Source of the DNA: Turnera subulata
Lineage: Eukaryota > Streptophyta > Magnoliopsida > Malpighiales > Passifloraceae
Direction of reading: 5' to 3'
Assembly: GCA_028386065.3 (NCBI GenBank)
Contig: JAKUCV010001604.1
Coordinates: 80,512 to 144,511, forward strand
DNA: 64,000 nt
Under the pieces are notes generated by a model. That model did no database searches, was not told the origin of the DNA, and was given only the letters and a program-made list of their open reading frames with translations. The position numbers were made by a program, and so were the translations under genes. The first letter of the stretch is position 1, and each line of letters begins with the position of its first letter. Shown piece by piece: positions 58,464 through 64,000 of the stretch.

Positions 58464-58533
58464 TCTTGTTTAATGAAATACTACTCCATTTCCACCAAAA
58501 AAAAAAAAAGAAGTTGAAAGGAAAGATGCATGC

Positions 58534-59438
58534 GATTCATGTGTAATACTAATGAGAGATTGCGGGGCTGCGAGGGAAGTTGGGGGCGACCTTGCACCCT
58601 CGAGGTTTTTTGACTTGAATATTTATGATTGACTAAAGTGCTAATCTGCAGCAGAATTTGCCCTCCATTGATGGTGTAGATAGATTGGTGCACTCTTTCA
58701 ATTTGCCACCACATGCTTTGTTGATGATCCTGACCCGGCACACTCCATTTGCCGCCTAGCACACGGGTTTACCTCGTGTTTTGTACGCACTGCAACGCAA
58801 TTAGATGGTTGGTCAATCTGCACCCTCTTCTACCAGCCTTATTAGCTGGGCTCCTCCTCCGGTTGGTCGGCTGAAGCTTAACACGGATGGATCTATGCAA
58901 CCATATGAAGACAGAGCTGCGGCAGGAGGTGTTTTGAGGGACTCAAGTGGCTCTTGTTTGAATTTAGGTAGAGTCTCTAGCCTTTGTTTGAATTTAGGTT
59001 CATGCTCCCCAGTACAAGCTGAACCCTGAACTTTGGGGCATTTTTGGCAGGCCTAAAACTTGCTTGGAATTTCCAAACGCAAAAATCTGGAACCAGAAGT
59101 GGATTCTATGATTGCTGTGAAATGGATTACTTCAGACTTGGAACCGGATCTAGAGTTAGATAATGTAATCGGGGAGATCAAGTCTTTGCTTCCAAAGACT
59201 GGTCTGTAAATCTATCTTACTGCCAATAAAAATGCTAACAAGTGCACTGATGATAAGCTTGCTAGTAGTGCTTATCACCACACCATGGGGGCCAACTGTT
59301 TTGCACAGCCCACCTGCAGAAGTGCAGTATAGTTTGACCAGAGAATCGCAAGGTCTAGCTTGGCCTTTTGCGCACTGATGTATTTTGAGTATAGTACTTA
59401 ATTTGAATACAAATCCCTTTTCGCCAAAAGAAAAAAGT
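58534..59438 (+). mobile_element. 5'-truncated LINE, RNase H end only
   Basis: Flanked by a perfect 12-bp duplication AAAGATGCATGC at 58522-58533 and 59439-59450. The coding remnant (about 58715-59380) parallels the end of the neighbouring ORF2 (DDPDPAHSI, WAPPPVGRLKLNTDGSMQP, AAAGGVLRD). It is interrupted by a small internal duplication ('tgtttgaatttaggt' twice, near 58956 and 58985) and frameshifts. It ends in a short A-rich tail (59426-59436). It is a related but clearly different LINE, inserted about 15 bp from the intact one. Confidence 0.85.
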
Positions 59439-60164
59439 AAAGATGCATGCAGCGTGCTAAATGTTGGTTTTTCTTAAAGCTACATATGAATGGAAAGTCT
59501 TTAATTTCTTCTTTCTATTTTTTTTGTCAAACATAATAATAGATGTCAACAACAATTCAGATCTAATTTCCCATCATTCTTACATAAAAATCAGTAATGC
59601 AAGTATATTTAATCACATCAGAATATTTTATTTCCAAAATTAGAATGTCCTTGTTTGCCAGAATTATTTTAGTGTAAAATAATATTGCAAGGCAAGGAAT
59701 TCCTCTTACTAGTACGTATCATGTGCTTATGCGAAGAGAGTCATTGGAACTTACCACCAATAAACAGAGAAGAGAACCGTCAAAGCTGTGACAAGACCTG
59801 CGACCACCATTAGCAAGGCATACGAGTTTAGAAGAATTTCACTAACATGTAGAAAATTTGAATAAAAGCAATAATTTTACAGGTTAAAAGAATATGAAAT
59901 ATTACCGAAGAAAGCAAAGAGGAGCTCAATAAGGGCCGTGCGTGGATACAACAAAGCGTGGTCCTTAGAAGAATGAAACAACTATAAGTATTAGAAACTT
60001 GTTGAGGCAATAGTAGCCCTTCCAAGCCCCTAGACAAATGGCATTATCAACAAAGGATACTTGACAAATGGAGTGGCCACCTGCACACATTTAGAAGCAT
60101 CAGGCTCAGCCTCAGCCTCTTACTATGTCTGGTTAGATAAGGGTAGATGGCCACTTGTATCTTT

Positions 60165-60565
60165 CTTAGTTACAGAATTGGGTTCGGATTGGACCACAAC
60201 CAAAACTCAAATCATAGTACTATTCGTGGCGTGGCCTATTAATGCCCGTAAACATCTACTATTTGGATTTGTTATCCTAAAGGTTAACTAATTTGTGTGG
60301 TTATGCTTTTATCGGATAAGTGGAGAGGTTGTTGTCTTTCCTATATTGGTTGATGATTCGGATTAGTGGAGGTTGTTTTCTTTCCTATATCGGTTGATGA
60401 TTTTCCTAAAAGATATGATTATTGGTTGATGATTATCATAATCTATCTCTATACATGCAATCCATAAAATTTTCATAATCTATCTCTATATATATTATAT
60501 ACAATCCAAGTAAATTTTGCCCACCTTCATTCGAGGAGCAATATTTTTCAATGAAAGATATGGTC
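60165..60565. other. AT-rich spacer, nothing recognised
   Basis: Contains duplicated words ('gtggaggttgttgtctttcctatat' type, near 60320 and 60365; 'aatctatctctata' near 60440 and 60477) but no gene-like frame. Confidence 0.5.
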
Positions 60566-60569
60566 TCCA

Positions 60570-61690
60570 AATCCTGGCTCTGATCAGCTTAATACAGTGT
60601 CTGACCTGTTTGTTAATGGTAAGAAGCACTGGAGTGTAAATCTTGTCAAGGAGAACTTTATGCCTTTTGAAGCAGAGCAGATACCACGGATTCCATTATC
60701 ACCACTTCAACAAGCTGACACATACTCCTAAAGGTTAGGCTTTTTCACAATTAGAAGCGCATTTCATGCTTATCTTGCTTAGACGTTCACATTTGGTTCC
60801 AACACTAATGGCTATGATGCTGATATAGATTGGAGTCAGATTTGGAACCTGGAGATTCCAACCTAAGGCGTGTCACTTCATATGGAGAGCACTCAAAAAC
60901 CTACTCCCCACTAAGTCCGACTTGTCTATCAAGGAGGGGATATGGTTATTGACTCCACTTGCAACACATGCAGTACGAGTGAGGAGACACTAGACCATAT
61001 TTTGTTGGACTAAAGGAGACGTAGAGAGCAACTTCTTCATAATGGAACCTCTTTAAAGTTATTCAGGACTTTACTTTTGTAAGGGAACTTATTATCTCTC
61101 TTTTAACAAAACCTGATGATGGTACTCTAGTGCAGTGTGTGTCATGATTATGTGTGGCCTTTAATAGTACTCGAGGAATATCCTACTACATTTCCAGTCT
61201 CATAATCTCCACCAACAATAGGTACTGAATATGGTGAGCAATGTGCTACACTCTAACCAAACAGCAAACTCTCTATAGAGATGGATTCACATGAACCATA
61301 TATGACAGTCATGCTTCAAGTCAAGGCGTCGTGGGTGGTCGCTGCCATCTACTCCAAGGTACAAGTTAAAGGTTGCTGTTAGCCTAGTTTCGTTGGGCTT
61401 TTTCGACGTCGAAATTGAATCCGATTGCCTAGCAATTATCAATGAGATAAAGACCACACAAAAATCTTGCTCTTACTTGGGACTTACCCTCATGTAGGCG
61501 GAATTTGCTATGTGTAGTTTTTGATCTGTTACCTTTACTCATGTTCCCAGGGAAGGGAATAGCTTAGCTCACGAAATTGCAAGGAGGGAAAAAGATTGTA
61601 ATGGTGATGTTATTCTGTTAGATAGTTTCCCACCAGATTTACTTCTGAAACCATTGAATGATGTATCCTCATTAACTTTTTGAATATGAA
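60570..61690 (+). pseudogene. LINE ORF2 C-terminal relic
   Basis: Successive broken frames resemble the C-terminal half of plant LINE ORF2. VSDLFVNGKKHWSVNLVKEN near 60600 is typical of the region before the zinc-binding part. WSQIWNLEIP near 60833 and TCNTCSTSEETLDHIL near 60962 follow (zinc-binding region). Near 61550, HVPREGNSLAHEIAR matches the last RNase H motif. Many stops and frameshifts, no intact domain. It is a different, older family from the intact copy. Confidence 0.7.
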
Positions 61691-61694
61691 ATCT

Positions 61695-62596
61695 TCATTT
61701 CTGAAAACAAATACTCTTGACAGATATATTTTGAATTAAAACAAAGGATAGTTTTTTTAAAAGAGGAATTGAGATATGGATTTTTTTTTTTTACAAAATA
61801 TACAACTCAAATACAAAATTCTTCAAACGACCCTTTGTGGTCCTTGTGTCTTCTAATATGGGTGGTCCTTGTGTCTTCTAATACCGTTGATCACGTAACA
61901 ATTTCCATTCCAAATACAATTTCGGATTAGAGCTCCAATTAGTTCGGATTTTTTTAAAGTGGATTTCCAATGTGGATTTCCAATGCATTTCAATTCTAGC
62001 AGTAGAAAGCTTTGTAAAGATTCAACATGATTGGAGTGGCATCTAGTGGTATAATGCTTCATGGAGATTTGACATGACATAAACCATATATCTTGTACTA
62101 AATTGTTCAATCTAACTTTGAGAGCTTCTAATTAGTTCAAGATTTAGAATGTGATCGAATATCTAGTGGTACTAGATAAGGAAGGAGCAAAGTAAAGAAA
62201 GTTTCATTGTCAATTTGGAGAGATTTGAAGACAAACAAATCAGATTTGAATTGTTGCATTATCTAGCAAGCCTTATGATCGTTTTAAAATTGTTATATAT
62301 CTTGAAGATATCATATCTCAAAGATTAGGAAAGTATCTTTACAGATTTAGCAAGCACTAAAATGATAGAAATTTTGTTTGAAAAGTTTCAGTTTTAAATA
62401 AGCCTAATTCGGAGATATTGTTTCTATATGTGGTACAAGATCTTGAAGGTTAATTTTATGAAGATTTCTGATCATTGGGAGCAAACTTTAACGTTGTGAA
62501 GACTCTATATAAGAAGTCTTTACTAGCAGAAGAAGATTCAAGAGAGCATAGATATATATTTAAGCTAGAACTTGTTTTCTCTTCATACATACTCTC
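61695..62596. other. AT-rich region with small duplications
   Basis: 'tggtccttgtgtcttctaata' occurs at about 61838 and 61863, and 'gtggatttccaat' at about 61960 and 61973. No gene seen. Confidence 0.5.
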
Positions 62597-64000
62597 TGTG
62601 AACACCCAAATTTGACCCACAAATTTTCCAAAAATTAGATTTTAAATATGTTTGAACTTAGGGTTGATGAGATGATTTGATCCTAGGAGCAAGACATGCC
62701 AAGAATCTATTCTAGTGGAAATAATACATTTTGGTAATTTGAGCCTTTGTATATTGGTATGCTAGGATTAATGAGAAGATTTAATCTTAGAGTAAAATAT
62801 ATAATAAGGTTTATTTACACTGAAATGTGTTTATTTCATTACTTGGGCCTTTTATCTATCTTTAATCCAATTTTAATGAGATGATTTAACTTTGGATTAA
62901 GGATGGATTTAAGGGCCCAAATTAATGAATTCTCCAGATTTTAATTAGCCCATTGACACATTTCTTACAGACTAATCTTGGCTCTGATTTTCGTAGAAAA
63001 TCAGAGCTAAATCACCATTTAATTAGAAAATGTGTTTTTGGTATGATTTTGCTTAAAATGGGCGTCTATTGTGTAATCAATTAGTTATGGAATGATTTAG
63101 GGGAGTAATAATCAAGTAATTGAGTGATTCTGGGTTCATTAGGGGTTGATTACGCGGTAGGATCAAATCAAGGCTGAACTAGGGGGATTGGGGATTCGAA
63201 AAAGGAAAGAACGGGTGACACGAGGATTGTCGGGCGGTCATCGTGGGTGCCGGGGGACATCCACACATGAATGCCAGCACTGGCGGTCATGCAGCAGATG
63301 ACCACCGGCAATGGAGGTCATCATTTCCCAGATTCGCCCAAATCTCCAATTTTGTTTCTAATTTCGATCCTACGCGGTTTTGGACCAGATTTTCGGGCAT
63401 AATCTTCACCATTAAGCAGGTCCACACCCCTAGGCTTCCCAGAACACTATAAATAGGACCCCTCACACACATTTCTAAGGATCAATGACTCATTTCACAC
63501 ACACCCCCATAAGCTTTGTTTGCTTGGAGAAACTCTACTTCTCCAAGCCTAGAAACATTCCTATAGGCAGAAATTCTGGAAAAATTTTGTGGGAAAGCAT
63601 CAAGGAAGAAGCCAAAAAGAAGGGATCAAGAGGAGATCAAGAGGAGGAGGCAATCAAAAGCATTCTAGGAGTCAAGAAGATGGACAATCCGGGTAGAAGG
63701 ACCTGATGCAAGCATTCTTAGAAAATAATCCATATCTCGTGTTCTAGAGGTCAGATTTCTGTGATCTTGGACTCTTTGGAAAGCTAAGAGGGAGAGATAT
63801 AACTTTTTTGTTGAGACCAGAAGCTGAATCGGCCATTTGAATTGTCCAAAATCCAATAGAAGACGTCTTATAGTTTCTGTCCAACAACCGAGCTAAGTGT
63901 TCTAACCCTTTTTATCCTGCACTTTATTGATTGCTGCTTGCTGGTTATTTGATGACGCTTTTTTGGATTATGTGATTGCTGTGATGCCATGTCAAGAACT
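62597..64000 (+). mobile_element. Probable LTR, start only (runs past window edge)
   Basis: Begins TGTGAACACCCAAATTTGAC at 62597, an LTR-like start. It contains repeated 'gatgagatgattt(g/a)a' words (about 62668, 62770 and 62876) and a good TATA box TATAAATAG at 63448-63456, followed by 'gacccctcacacacatttc', typical of a retrotransposon U3/R junction. The far end and TSD lie outside the window. Short frames such as 63485-63706 are not convincing genes. Confidence 0.45.

Larger units (their letters stand above)
52420..58509 (+). mobile_element. Full-length L1-type LINE with both ORFs open
   Basis: An about 6.1-kb non-LTR retrotransposon: short 5'UTR (about 86 bp, A-rich), ORF1, ORF2 overlapping by 4 bp, a 3'UTR of some 30 bp, and A13 (58497-58509). 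The flanks AAAGAAGTTAAAA (52407-52419) and AAAGAAGTTGAAA (58507-58519) fit a target duplication with one mismatch, partly shared with the tail. Open frames and a clean tail suggest a recent insertion. It lies in an intron relic of the fourth AVT1-like copy. Confidence 0.9.
52200..60160 (-). pseudogene. AVT1-like array copy 4, truncated and split by LINE insertions
   Basis: Two blocks match array copy 3 on the minus strand. 59754-60090 holds relics of the 44-bp exon (around 59755-59800) and the 166-bp exon (about 59904-60082, still reading TTGACAAATGGAGTGGCCAC on plus), with upstream intron similarity to about 60160. 52210-52400 holds the relic of the 63-bp exon (GAAGCTTTCTGGCCCAGAAC) and the following intron. 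Between them lie two LINEs. Small deletions break the exons (for example, lost bases at about 59781, and insertion of 'tag' near 60014). Exons 1-6 and the last exon are absent, so it cannot make a transporter. Confidence 0.85.

Noticed and set aside
63243..63706. Short frames near the window end as genes
   Set aside because: They overlap a probable LTR promoter and leader; sequence has no domain and the element is cut by the window.
1..64000. CRISPR arrays, bacterial operons or an integrated virus-like cluster
   Set aside because: No regularly spaced repeats, no bacterial gene order; the polymerase-type genes seen belong to plant LINE and LTR retroelements.

Overview
This is nuclear DNA from a flowering plant, probably a eudicot. 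The evidence is intron-rich genes with GT-AG splice sites, plant-specific families (a MORN-repeat PIP5K, AVT1 amino-acid transporters), AT-rich intergenic DNA, and a dense nest of plant transposable elements (L1-type LINEs with RNase H, long Ty3/gypsy LTRs, a copia-type LTR, MULE, CACTA, MITEs, SINE-like units). I cannot name the species. No rRNA gene, genuine tRNA gene, CRISPR array or bacterial operon is visible.

Layout. 1-6.5 kb is repeat debris: the start of a minus-strand gypsy-type LTR cut by the window edge, a LINE endonuclease fragment, GC-rich LTR-like sequence and a broken LINE ORF1. 6.8-11.1 kb (minus) is a complete eight-exon phosphatidylinositol-4-phosphate 5-kinase gene (773 aa). 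13.0-18.5 kb is a MULE-like element with about 270-bp inverted ends. A copia-type solo LTR sits inside it, and a gypsy-type solo LTR sits inside that; each layer has its own target-site duplication. 19.1-20.2 kb (minus) is a small four-exon gene for a 158-aa conserved plant protein. 21.1-25.4 kb (minus) is AVT1-like copy 1 (559 aa). 25.9-29.4 kb is a young LTR retrotransposon that keeps only gag and protease, with LTRs full of heat-shock-element-like TTCnnGAA arrays. 32.3-37.3 kb and 38.3-42.1 kb (minus) are AVT1-like copies 2 and 3 (448 and 433 aa). 42.1-51 kb is nested repeats: a MITE with a SINE inside it just upstream of copy 3, LINE debris, and a 5.2-kb CACTA transposon carrying three exons of an EH-domain (EHD) protein gene. 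52.2-60.1 kb is a broken fourth AVT1-like copy split by a full-length LINE with both ORFs open and by a second, 5'-truncated LINE. 60.5-64 kb is more LINE debris and the start of another probable LTR.

How it fits together. The transporter genes form a tandem array, all on the minus strand, with identical lengths for the internal exons: 215, 24, 181, 220, 136, 166, 44 and 63 bp. Copy 1 differs because its 166-bp exon is split 20+146 by an intron that looks U12-type. The cellular genes (PIP5K for PtdIns(4,5)P2 synthesis at the plasma membrane, AVT1-like vacuolar transporters, and the small myristoylation-competent protein) are not obviously one pathway. The most interesting content is what mobile elements have done around them: gene capture by CACTA, precise nesting, a heat-type promoter array in a pol-less retroelement, and MITE/SINE insertion at a gene's 5' end. 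All exon models were built by reading splice sites and keeping frame; no transcript or database search was available.
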